Of a DNA stretch of 64,000 nt, positions 24,465 through 32,308 are shown in pieces (position 1 is the stretch's first letter; each line of letters begins with the position of its first letter). The notes below the pieces were generated by a model. It did not search any database, was not told the origin of the DNA, and was given only the letters and a program-made list of their open reading frames with translations. The stretch is from positions 373,428-437,427 of the forward strand of contig MHAZ01000006.1 of the NCBI GenBank assembly GCA_001803165.1, written 5' to 3'. This DNA is from Stygiobacter sp. RIFOXYC2_FULL_38_25 (GTDB taxonomy: Bacteria; Bacteroidota; Ignavibacteria; Ignavibacteriales; Melioribacteraceae). The position numbers and the translations under genes were made by a program.

Positions 24465-25670
24465 ATGAAGATAAAATACTTTTATGCTGCATTCGGGATT
24501 TTGCTTATCAGCTTTTTGACCATTGCGGCTATTGGTGCAAACGGAAACGAAGGTGAAAAATCCAATAAGGATATCATCAAGTTTTCTCATGCAGTTCATA
24601 AAGAAGTAACGGATTGCGCCGGTTGCCATACAAAAGCTTCTGAAAGCACCTCGCTGAAAGACCGTTTAGTTCCGGATAAAGCGGTGTGCGCAACTTGCCA
24701 TGATGTTAACGATGATAAGCAATGCTCAACATGTCACATTGGCGATGTTTACGAACCGCTGATGGTTAAAAAATCGGAATTGTTCTTCAATCACAAATTT
24801 CACCTTGGCAATCCTAATGTAACTTGCGAGTCTTGCCATAAAGGGCTCTCAGATGTTGCATACAGCGCAGAAGCAAAGGATGCTCATCCTTCTATGGCTA
24901 CTTGTAATACTTGCCATAGCAGCCAAGCTGTTGCTTCTAACGAATGTAAAACATGTCATATCTCAACAGTTAATTTACTTCCGCAAGATCACAAGAGTGT
25001 TTCTTTCTTAAAGACACACAAATTCAAATCTTCCGAAGCAAAAGCTGATTGCCAGATGTGCCATGATAATTCGTTCTGCGAAACATGCCATGCTGCAACA
25101 ACAATGATTGACGAAACAAACACTGCAAGAAATTTTGTTACACCATATTCTCCTCACAATTTTGTTGATAACACTAAACAGCAAAATATCAGCCGTGTGC
25201 ATGAACTTAATTTCCGGTTCACACATGGAATTGATCTGAAAGGCAAAACGAGCGAATGCCAGACTTGCCATCAGACCGAAACATTTTGCGGTGAGTGTCA
25301 TACTTCCGGTAGCGGAGATTATTCACTTGAAGGAAATGCACCGCAATCTCACAGAATGCCTAACTTCACTACATTAGGTGTTGGAAGCGGCGGCGGTGAA
25401 CATGCCATTCAAGCTAGAAGAGATATCGAACGCTGCGCATCTTGCCATGATGTTCAAGGCGCAGACGCTAATTGCATTTTATGTCACGTAGATAACGATG
25501 GTATTAAAGGAACAAACCCTAAAACTCACAAAGCTGGATTCTTGAGCAACTCTGAAGATGGCGATTGGCATACCGACAGCAATTCGGTTTGTTATTCTTG
25601 CCATACAGATGCAACTGCGCGTCCAGGCGGTGTAAGAGGTGTTGGTTTCTGCGGCTATTGTCATAAATAA
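24465..25670 (+). CDS. 14-heme cytochrome c
   Basis: A 401-residue exported protein with an N-terminal hydrophobic segment (~8-24) and 14 CxxCH motifs from CAGCH (~52) to CGYCH at the extreme C-terminus. Cytochrome c7-like HxxxH segments (FSHAVH, FNHKFH, FTHGID) suggest bis-His ligation. No lipobox is obvious, so it is either soluble periplasmic or held by an uncleaved N-terminal helix. It begins 6 bases after the barrel gene. It could sit inside or beneath the barrel as the periplasmic part of a conduit. I do not recognise a named orthologue. Confidence 0.9.
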   Translation: MKIKYFYAAFGILLISFLTIAAIGANGNEGEKSNKDIIKFSHAVHKEVTDCAGCHTKASESTSLKDRLVPDKAVCATCHDVNDDKQCSTCHIGDVYEPLMVKKSELFFNHKFHLGNPNVTCESCHKGLSDVAYSAEAKDAHPSMATCNTCHSSQAVASNECKTCHISTVNLLPQDHKSVSFLKTHKFKSSEAKADCQMCHDNSFCETCHAATTMIDETNTARNFVTPYSPHNFVDNTKQQNISRVHELNFRFTHGIDLKGKTSECQTCHQTETFCGECHTSGSGDYSLEGNAPQSHRMPNFTTLGVGSGGGEHAIQARRDIERCASCHDVQGADANCILCHVDNDGIKGTNPKTHKAGFLSNSEDGDWHTDSNSVCYSCHTDATARPGGVRGVGFCGYCHK

Positions 25671-25692
25671 TTAATCAATCTCTGGAAATGAT

Positions 25693-26709
25693 ATGAGATC
25701 TATAAAAATTTATTCACTTCTTCTCTTAGCTGTTGGATTGTTTTCTTTTGGATGCAGCGAATTGCAAAACGATGTTACGGTTCCAACAAAGATCGGTATT
25801 CACGGTCCGGATGTGCTTGTGAAAGCAGCTGATTCATTCCACGGTAAGAAACTTATCGGCACTAACTTTAACGATTGTCGTAAGTGCCATGCAAAAGATC
25901 TTTCTGGTGGAACTACCGGTGTTGGATGCACTACCACTCTTTGCCATCCAACCATCACTGTTCATACATTAGAAATAATGAATCCGACTTCCCAATTGTT
26001 TCATGGTAAATTTATCGCCAATAAAAATTGGGATATGCAAGACTGTTCGAAATGTCATGGCGTTTCATTTGCCGGCGGCGTTTCAAGTCCTACATGCAAC
26101 TCGTGCCATACCCAGCCAGGCGGACCGGAAGCTTGCAATACCTGTCATGGCGATTTTAGCAAGCCAGGCAGTGTAGCACCACCAAGAGCATTAAATAATG
26201 CCATCGTAACTACCGATCCCGGCGTTGGTGCACATACATTCCATTTAACCGGAATTAAGGATGCATCCAATGTTTCTTGTAATGAATGCCATTTAGTGCC
26301 AAGTGCATTGGCTTCTGCCGGACATATTGATAACTCTCCAAAAGCAGAAGTAACTTTCGGATCATTCACTAACCGCGGTCTTTCTCAGGCAAGCTACAAT
26401 TCATCTAATAACACTTGTGCAAATACTTATTGCCACGGTAATTTTGAGTTTTCGAAAGCAACATCTGCTTATCCATTCATTTACGAGTTTGGTGATAAGA
26501 TTACCGGCAACAATTATTCGCCAAAGTGGACTAAAGTTGATGGCACTGAAGGAAAATGCGGAACTTGCCATGGATTACCGCCAACCGGGCATCAAGCATC
26601 TACACTTAAAGCTTGTGCAACTTGCCATATTGGTGTTGTTAACAACTTAGGCAAAATCATTGATCCGGTAAAACATATCAATGGTAAAGTAAATGTATTT
26701 GGCAGTTAA
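25693..26709 (+). CDS. 9-heme lipoprotein cytochrome (CxxCH plus CX4CH)
   Basis: A 338-residue protein with a lipoprotein signal (LLLAVGLFSFGC, lipid Cys21). Nine heme motifs are present: seven CxxCH and two CX4CH (CTTTLCH, CANTYCH). CX4CH alongside CxxCH is characteristic of the GSu_C4xC/C2xCH-type cytochromes described in Geobacter. Two DSFHGK/QLFHGKF repeats precede the CRKCH and CSKCH hemes. A lipidated multiheme protein is likely attached to the outer membrane and, in this context, could be the surface-side partner of the upstream barrel. Which face it occupies cannot be told. Last gene before the terminator. Confidence 0.9.
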   Translation: MRSIKIYSLLLLAVGLFSFGCSELQNDVTVPTKIGIHGPDVLVKAADSFHGKKLIGTNFNDCRKCHAKDLSGGTTGVGCTTTLCHPTITVHTLEIMNPTSQLFHGKFIANKNWDMQDCSKCHGVSFAGGVSSPTCNSCHTQPGGPEACNTCHGDFSKPGSVAPPRALNNAIVTTDPGVGAHTFHLTGIKDASNVSCNECHLVPSALASAGHIDNSPKAEVTFGSFTNRGLSQASYNSSNNTCANTYCHGNFEFSKATSAYPFIYEFGDKITGNNYSPKWTKVDGTEGKCGTCHGLPPTGHQASTLKACATCHIGVVNNLGKIIDPVKHINGKVNVFGS

Positions 26710-26733
26710 GATTAGATAGTAAGAAAATTAATA

Positions 26734-26761
26734 AGCCGCTCTTTGTAGCGGCTTTTTTTTT
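26734..26761 (+). terminator. Terminator of the second cytochrome block
   Basis: AGCCGCT (26734-26740) pairs with AGCGGCT (26747-26753) across CTTTGT, followed by eight T. The T run also supplies the TTTG of the next gene's promoter. Confidence 0.88.
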
Positions 26762-26790
26762 GCACTAACGTTTTATCATTTGGTAAATTT
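26759..26790 (+). promoter_or_regulatory. Bacteroidota-type promoter for the MFS gene
   Basis: TTTG (26759-26762), exactly 20 bases, then TAAATTTG (26783-26790): a full match to the Bacteroidota consensus. Transcription would start close to the ATG at 26795, so the mRNA may be leaderless or nearly so. Confidence 0.7.
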
Positions 26791-26794
26791 GAGC

Positions 26795-28093
26795 ATGAAA
26801 AATTCCGGCGCTGAATCCGACCAACTAAACATTCCCGAAGAAAATGAAGAATTAATTTCGGGAATAAACTCTAATAAGATTTCACTTAAAACTACATTTG
26901 CTGCGTTAAATTTTAAGAATTACCGGCTTTGGTTTTCCGGACAGCTGATTTCCCTTTTCGGCTCGTGGATGCAAACCACCGCGTACGGTTATTTCATTTT
27001 TGAACTCACACATTCTCCGGCATTTCTTGGGTATGTTGGTTTTGCATCTGGTATACCGGCTTGGCTACTAACTTTCTATGGCGGCGTAATCGCTGATAGA
27101 TACCCGAGAAGAACTATTCTTATGATTACTCAAACTTGGATGATGATACTGGCGTTTGTATTAGCAGCATTTACGTTTACCGGAATTATACAGCCGTGGC
27201 ATTTAATTTTTATCTCATTTCTAAATGGAATTGGAAACGCGTTTGATTCTACTGCAAGGCACGCTTTTGCAAGAGAGTTAGTTGGTAAAAAACATCTAAC
27301 AAATGCTATCGCGCTAAACTCTACAATGTTTAACACCGCTACGGCTATTGGTCCCGCTATTGCCGGAATTACTTATGCCATACTTGGTCCAGCATGGTGT
27401 TTTTTAATCAACGGAATTTCTTACCTGGCTGTGATTTTTAATTTATGGAGAATTAAGCTCCTTGCGGTTGAAAAACCAAAAAGTGAGAGTTCTGTACTTA
27501 GCGAAATAAAAGCCGGATTTAGCTACTTAAAAAACAGAAAAGACCTGGTAACAATAATTTCTATTACATCACTGCTAAGTTTTTTTGGAATGGGTTTAGT
27601 TACTTTATTCCCGGCATGGGCTGTAAATATTCTTCACGGTAATTCAATTACAAACGGATATTTACAATCGGCGCGCGGAGTTGGTGCGGTAACATTTGCA
27701 CTAATAATTGCAGCAGTAAACCACATAATTTTCCGCGGAAAATATCTGCGTTATAGCACAGCTGTACTACCGCTTCTACTTTTCATATTTTCGTTCAACC
27801 GCACTTTTATTGTTTCGATCATTCTGCTCATTCTAATTGGCGGTGTTTTAATTACAATGTTCAATCTTTCGAACGGTTTAATTCAAACAATTGTTGACGA
27901 AGAATTTAGAGGTAGAATTCTTAGTTTCTATTCATTCAGTTTTTTTGCGTTATACCCGGTTGGTTCTTTGTGGATTGGAATGCTTGCTGAACATTTTTCT
28001 ACGCCGACAGCAATTCTAATTAATTCAATTCTTCTGGCAGTAAGCTATTACTTTATAAAATTGTATCATCCAAAACTTAACACAATTAAATAA
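26795..28093 (+). CDS. MFS transporter (MFS_3/EntS-like)
   Basis: A 432-residue membrane protein with twelve predicted helices after a hydrophilic N-terminus. Features include NYRLWFSGQLISLFGSWMQT (TM1) and the cytoplasmic loop GVIADRYPRR (motif A). Proteins of this branch export siderophores or drugs, or are of unknown substrate. The start is set at the ATG at 26795 because of the promoter position; a TTG 15 bases earlier is in frame. The last 8 bases overlap the minus-strand thioesterase gene. Confidence 0.88.
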   Translation: MKNSGAESDQLNIPEENEELISGINSNKISLKTTFAALNFKNYRLWFSGQLISLFGSWMQTTAYGYFIFELTHSPAFLGYVGFASGIPAWLLTFYGGVIADRYPRRTILMITQTWMMILAFVLAAFTFTGIIQPWHLIFISFLNGIGNAFDSTARHAFARELVGKKHLTNAIALNSTMFNTATAIGPAIAGITYAILGPAWCFLINGISYLAVIFNLWRIKLLAVEKPKSESSVLSEIKAGFSYLKNRKDLVTIISITSLLSFFGMGLVTLFPAWAVNILHGNSITNGYLQSARGVGAVTFALIIAAVNHIIFRGKYLRYSTAVLPLLLFIFSFNRTFIVSIILLILIGGVLITMFNLSNGLIQTIVDEEFRGRILSFYSFSFFALYPVGSLWIGMLAEHFSTPTAILINSILLAVSYYFIKLYHPKLNTIK

Positions 28094-28592
28094 TGATTTC
28101 CTTAGGATCGCCTTCGCGCTCAACAATCCGCCACTCATTTTCTTCTATATTGAATTCCGTGATTTTTTCAATTGGAACTTTGAGATATTTGCCGTAAGCC
28201 GTAACCGCAACATCCCCGTTACTTAATACTATTTCTCCGGTGCCTTCAAAAAATCTGCTGTTCTCTGAAGTAATCCTTCCAATAACCTTTAATTCTTCAT
28301 TCAAAGGAATTGGTCTCTTGAACTTGACGGAAAGATCAATTGTAACTCCCCAAACTTCTGTTTCATATTTATTTAGGATTGCTCTGCCTATGGTTTCATC
28401 TAGAACAGCTGATGCAATTCCACCGTGTAATCTTCCCGGATAACTTTGATGTTCTTCCGAAGGTGTAAAAACAGCGATCAATTCTTCTGATTCGGTTATA
28501 TAGAAATGTGCATGAATACCAAATCTGTTTTTGAGGCCGCAGACAAAGCAGAGCTTAGAGTTGTGCTGCTTGCCGGTAATTTTATGAATCAT
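28086..28592 (-). CDS. PaaI-type hotdog thioesterase
   Basis: A 168-residue hotdog-fold protein with the HGGIASAVLDETIGRA active-site helix (His and Asp/Glu positions of the PaaI/YbgC group) and the following strand VTIDLSVKFKRPIP. Proteins of this family hydrolyse acyl- or aryl-CoA thioesters; the substrate is unknown. The N-terminal CFVCGLKNRFGIHA segment is typical of the PaaI-like branch. The longer C-terminal tail (~140-168) is charged. It stands alone between convergent and co-oriented genes. Confidence 0.88.
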   Translation of the reverse strand: MIHKITGKQHNSKLCFVCGLKNRFGIHAHFYITESEELIAVFTPSEEHQSYPGRLHGGIASAVLDETIGRAILNKYETEVWGVTIDLSVKFKRPIPLNEELKVIGRITSENSRFFEGTGEIVLSNGDVAVTAYGKYLKVPIEKITEFNIEENEWRIVEREGDPKEIII

Positions 28593-28679
28593 TCAACACC
28601 TATCTTTTTCAAATGAATTTCTGGCGTAAATATATAGAAGTGATTAAGAATGAGAAAAAAATCCTTTACAAAAGATTAT

Positions 28680-29102
28680 TTAGTTTACACCTTTAGAGTT
28701 CAGGTAAGAGCTATATTTTTTATCTTCCCCCACAATATGATCTATCAACCATTTCTGCAGAAAGTTAATCAAGTCAATCGGAAGTACATTTCCACTTGAA
28801 TGAAATTCATTCAGAAATGTCTTTAGTTGTTCTATTAATTCGGTATGAGCCTGAATATGAGTTCGTGTTTCTGGATATGAATACTGGGCAAAAAGAGATT
28901 CTTCAAAAGAAAAGTGGTAAACAGTATATTTAATTAGTTCCTCAAGAATTTCATTTACGGCTTTGTGTTGATTTTTTTCATCTGTTTCTTTTTGTAAAAG
29001 AGTAATGAGCTTAACAAGTTTTTTATGTTGTGAGTCAATTTCCCTAATATTTACGGAGTATTCGTCACTCCAGGTAACCAAATCCAAAGTATCCACCTTC
29101 AA
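28680..29102 (-). CDS. Bacteriohemerythrin
   Basis: A 140-residue single-domain hemerythrin. The diiron ligands are in place: His in DSQHKKLV (~26), HFSFEE (~63-68), HIQAH (~82-86) and HIVGEDKKY (~121-129). The conserved LVTWSDEYSVNIREID start is present. It binds oxygen or NO reversibly in the cytoplasm and is often found in anaerobes or microaerophiles as an O2 buffer or sensor. It carries no fused signalling domain. No operon partners are evident. Confidence 0.93.
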   Translation of the reverse strand: MKVDTLDLVTWSDEYSVNIREIDSQHKKLVKLITLLQKETDEKNQHKAVNEILEELIKYTVYHFSFEESLFAQYSYPETRTHIQAHTELIEQLKTFLNEFHSSGNVLPIDLINFLQKWLIDHIVGEDKKYSSYLNSKGVN

Positions 29103-29159
29103 TAAAGTTAGTTCGCCAACTTATTATCGAAAAATCCCGGGAAATATTTATTCGAGCAT

Positions 29160-30368
29160 TTAATTTGTCGGCTTATCCGGTAGTGGTTGATAACTGAAAA
29201 ACTCTTTGTAGAAGCGCTCTGTATAATCTGAAATCAATTTTGTTATTCGGTCAAAATCCGGAGAACATACAACGAGACCGGCGTGGTATCTTTTATTCAT
29301 TTTCCAAGCCACTTCCGGTTCATTGAATGAAGAAATATCAGGCGTTTCTTGTTTTGCCAGTGAAATCAATATCGAAGCATAGTTGCTGATTGATTGAGGG
29401 AGTTTGTAAGTCTTTCCTTTTTGAAGTGTTTCAATCTTAGCCCACTCAGCCCAAAAATTAATTCCAGTAGCCGCTTCAATCATTTCCGCAATATTGGCGC
29501 CGGCAACGCGTGCGGAAGTTTCCAGAAAATAAAACTTCCCCTCTTCGCCTTTGATATATTCAGTATGAGAAATCCCTTGAACCAGTCCAAGTGATTTTAG
29601 CAATTCTTCATTCATTTTTATTAAGGCAATTTCATCTTCGGAACCCTTGAGCATTGTTCGAGTTGCGAACACTCTTCCTTCATGTGCCACTTCCATGGGA
29701 GGTTTTGCATATTCATTCGCTACGGCAAATACAATATTTTTCTTGTACACAATACTGTCAACATGATAAATGTTTCCCGCTATAAACTTTTCCAAAAGAT
29801 AATTTGATTGTTTATCACCGAGTTCATCCAAAATACGCCATAACTCTTCACCGTTATTGATTTTTTTAATCCCTACCGCACCGGCTTGCATTCTTGGTTT
29901 CAAAACATAAGGAGCGGAAACTGTATTTAGAAACTCTTCTATTTTTTTGTAGTTAAGAATATGCACAAACTCCGGGACGGGAATACCTAATTCCTTGGCA
30001 AGAACTCTCATTGCGAGCTTATCTCTAAAATATCTTGCGGTTGTATCTCCCATACCGCCAATACGTAAATGCTCACGAAGACGGGCAGCTTTTTCAACAT
30101 CAAAATCATCAAGTGCTACAATACGGTCTATCTGTTCTGTCCTTGCTAAAAAGCTAACAGCATTAACCATGTGTTCCAAATTCCACTCTTTGTTTACATC
30201 CGGCATGTAAAAAATCTCATCAATGCTTTCTCTCGGCCATTCAACATCCCGCAAACTTTGAGAAGTAAGCAGCAGAACTCTGCATCCTTCCCTTTTACAT
30301 TGGCGAAGAAATTCAAATCCTTTTTCATAACTTGAGATACATAGAATGGTTAGATTTTGAGCGGACAT
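29160..30368 (-). CDS. ATP-grasp enzyme of unknown substrate
   Basis: A 402-residue protein with a Rossmann-like N-terminal pre-ATP-grasp domain (~1-115), then an ATP-grasp fold (RDKLAMRVLAKELGIPVPEF, PYVLKPRMQAGAVGI for ATP binding). FYFLETSARVAGANIAEM near 300 carries the Mg-binding Glu and the nearby Asn/Arg. ATP-grasp ligases activate a carboxylate as acyl phosphate and join it to an amine or thiol. The closest broad group is biotin carboxylase/carbamoyl-phosphate synthase L-chain-like. No neighbouring gene hints at a substrate. Confidence 0.85.
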   Translation of the reverse strand: MSAQNLTILCISSYEKGFEFLRQCKREGCRVLLLTSQSLRDVEWPRESIDEIFYMPDVNKEWNLEHMVNAVSFLARTEQIDRIVALDDFDVEKAARLREHLRIGGMGDTTARYFRDKLAMRVLAKELGIPVPEFVHILNYKKIEEFLNTVSAPYVLKPRMQAGAVGIKKINNGEELWRILDELGDKQSNYLLEKFIAGNIYHVDSIVYKKNIVFAVANEYAKPPMEVAHEGRVFATRTMLKGSEDEIALIKMNEELLKSLGLVQGISHTEYIKGEEGKFYFLETSARVAGANIAEMIEAATGINFWAEWAKIETLQKGKTYKLPQSISNYASILISLAKQETPDISSFNEPEVAWKMNKRYHAGLVVCSPDFDRITKLISDYTERFYKEFFSYQPLPDKPTN

Positions 30369-30444
30369 TTTTTCCTCATGTTATTTTACAACAGATGTTA
30401 AACAATCTTAGAACTTTACTCAAGCAAAAAGTATCTTTTATGAA

Positions 30445-31431
30445 ATGAGCTTTACACCTTCTTACATACAACTTTTAGAAACCGGTGAGTTTGAAAAACG
30501 GATTAACTCGGCAAAAAAATTATTAGTTGAGTGTGCCGTTTGTCCTAGACACTGCAGAGTAGAAAGAGCTAACGGTGAACTTGGTTTTTGCCACAGTTCA
30601 ACAATACCAATAGTTTCTTCTTACACAGCTCATTTTGGTGAGGAGCCGGTTCTTTCCGGTACTAATGGCGCCGGCAATATTTTCTTTGGAAATTGTAATC
30701 TGAGGTGCGTCTTTTGTCAAAATTATGAAATAAGCCAAAACTGGAAAGCCGAAAACTATAATACTGTTTCAGTAGAACGTGTTGCTGAGCTAATGATAGA
30801 GCTTCAAAACCGAGGCTACCATAATATCGGTTTAGTGTCACCTACGCATTTCTCGGTTCAAATTCTCGAAGCAATTTTTCTTGCGGCAAAGAATGGATTG
30901 CATTTACCAATTATTTATAATTCCAATGGATATGATTCCGTAGAAACGCTGAAATTGTTTGAAGATGTGATTGATATTTACTTGCCCGATTTTAAGTATG
31001 GGAATGATGAATACGCGAAAAAGTTTTCTAACGCCGATAACTATTTTGAGGTTGCGAAGAATGCGTTAAAAGAAATGTTTAGGCAAGTTGGTGATGAACT
31101 GGTTTACAAAAACAATGTTGCGGTACGTGGAATGATAATCCGGCATCTCGTGCTGCCGAATGATTTAGCTGATTCAGAAAAAGTATTTGAGTTTATTGCC
31201 AAGGAGCTTAGTCCGACTGTTCATATTTCATTGATGTCTCAGTATTTCCCTACTAACAAAGCGAACCGATACGCTTTGCTCGATAGAAAAATCAGAAATT
31301 CTGAATACGAAAAAGTAATTGCCCTACTTGAAAAGTATGAACTTATGAATGGCTGGATTCAAGAATTAGAAAGCTCTGACTTTTACATTCCACACTTTAA
31401 TGAGAGCCGTTTAAATCCATTCGAGAATTAG
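30445..31431 (+). CDS. PflX-like radical SAM enzyme (COG1313 type)
   Basis: A 328-residue protein with an N-terminal Cys-rich segment (CAVCPRHC...GFC, ~31-52) and the radical SAM cluster motif CNLRCVFC (~90-97) preceded by FFGN. The GLVSPTHF and PIIYNSNGYDS strands and the DIYLPDFKYG segment are typical of the PflX group, putative pyruvate formate-lyase activating-type enzymes. The true substrate of this group is not known. ATG start. Its last bases overlap the convergent barrel gene by four. Confidence 0.88.
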   Translation: MSFTPSYIQLLETGEFEKRINSAKKLLVECAVCPRHCRVERANGELGFCHSSTIPIVSSYTAHFGEEPVLSGTNGAGNIFFGNCNLRCVFCQNYEISQNWKAENYNTVSVERVAELMIELQNRGYHNIGLVSPTHFSVQILEAIFLAAKNGLHLPIIYNSNGYDSVETLKLFEDVIDIYLPDFKYGNDEYAKKFSNADNYFEVAKNALKEMFRQVGDELVYKNNVAVRGMIIRHLVLPNDLADSEKVFEFIAKELSPTVHISLMSQYFPTNKANRYALLDRKIRNSEYEKVIALLEKYELMNGWIQELESSDFYIPHFNESRLNPFEN

Positions 31432-32069
31432 AAAAAGAATCTAAACCCAGCCCGCAACATCACCCCGCTCATATCAAATAAGCGCTCAAATGTTTTACGT
31501 CTTCCGGTTGAAGAATCTTTAACCTCATATTCCCAGCTTGGTTCTGAATGGTGATAAGACAGTTCTACAAAAGCATCGGATCTATCGCCGAGCTCATAAA
31601 GAATTCCACTTCCGACTCGCCAAGCAAAATCTACAGCACCTTGAAACTCATCATTATCCGGATTTTCGTAACTGCGGTAAAATATCAACAAAACATTTAA
31701 TCCGGCGGAACCAGTTACGAAAGCACGCGCTCTGTGACCAATAGACCAATTACCCGTAACTGAGCCCATAAGCGGAACAGAATGAAGATTAGTCTTGGCG
31801 CGCAATTCGTTTAATTTACTGTGGATATTTCCATAAAAATCGTTGTACTCTTTAACAAGTCTCGCATCAACATAATTCTTATGAAACCAATCCGCACTCC
31901 ATCCAACCATAAAATTGTCATCAATATACCAGCCCCCTTCGTAGCCAATAATAAAGCCGGCATCAGACGCTGAAGGATTATACATTCCAAACTTGACCGT
32001 GCCGAAATTATCCTGTGCGACCATTAAACCCGAAACTGACAGAAATAAAAGTAAGAATAGCTTTTTCAT
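31428..32069 (-). CDS. Exported barrel-like protein
   Basis: A 213-residue protein with signal MKKLFLLLFLSVSGLMVAQ and alternating strands with aromatic girdles (GFIIGYEGGWYID, MVGWSADWFHKNY). A helical or coiled insertion (~75-95) and a C-terminal FRFFF complete it. It fits an 8-10-stranded outer-membrane barrel of the broad OmpW/OmpA-like type. Function not recognised. It follows the radical SAM gene convergently, so it has its own promoter upstream of 32069. Confidence 0.72.
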   Translation of the reverse strand: MKKLFLLLFLSVSGLMVAQDNFGTVKFGMYNPSASDAGFIIGYEGGWYIDDNFMVGWSADWFHKNYVDARLVKEYNDFYGNIHSKLNELRAKTNLHSVPLMGSVTGNWSIGHRARAFVTGSAGLNVLLIFYRSYENPDNDEFQGAVDFAWRVGSGILYELGDRSDAFVELSYHHSEPSWEYEVKDSSTGRRKTFERLFDMSGVMLRAGFRFFF

Positions 32070-32203
32070 TTATATTCCAAATTGTTTTCTACCTTAATAC
32101 AAGCTGAATGCCACAAAAAATCTTCAATCTACTCTCATTTTGATGCTTGAAAAATAATTTTGTTCTAAAGAATGAACAAGGCAAAAATAATATTGGACAC
32201 AAA

Positions 32204-32233
32204 CAAAAAACCCCGGGGATTTTACACCGGGGT
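32204..32233 (-). terminator. Terminator downstream of the first giant T9SS gene
   Basis: On the minus strand ACCCCGG...CCGGGGT (arms at 32227-32233 and 32210-32216) is followed by TTTTTTGTTTG. It lies about 75 bases past the stop codon at 32306. Confidence 0.75.
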
Positions 32234-32246
32234 ATGTTTTATTTTT

Positions 32247-32308
32247 GTAGGGATCGGTCTTAGACCGATCCTTAAAATTTATTAGGAATGGTCGCAGACC
32301 ATTCCCTA
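32247..32308. repeat. Double palindromic repeat abutting the giant gene stop codon
   Basis: Two perfect palindromes, GGATCGGTC-TTA-GACCGATCC (32251-32271) and GGAATGGTC-GCA-GACCATTCC (32285-32305), are bounded by GTAGGG and CCCTAC. The TAG stop of the 1743-residue protein (32308-32306) lies in the outer GTAGGG unit. Sequence divergence between the two palindromes argues against a simple terminator. Confidence 0.6.

Noticed and set aside
26783-26790. TAAATTTG as a ribosome-site variant rather than a promoter element
   Set aside because: It does not resemble the anti-SD complement and has the exact 20-base spacing to TTTG expected for a promoter.
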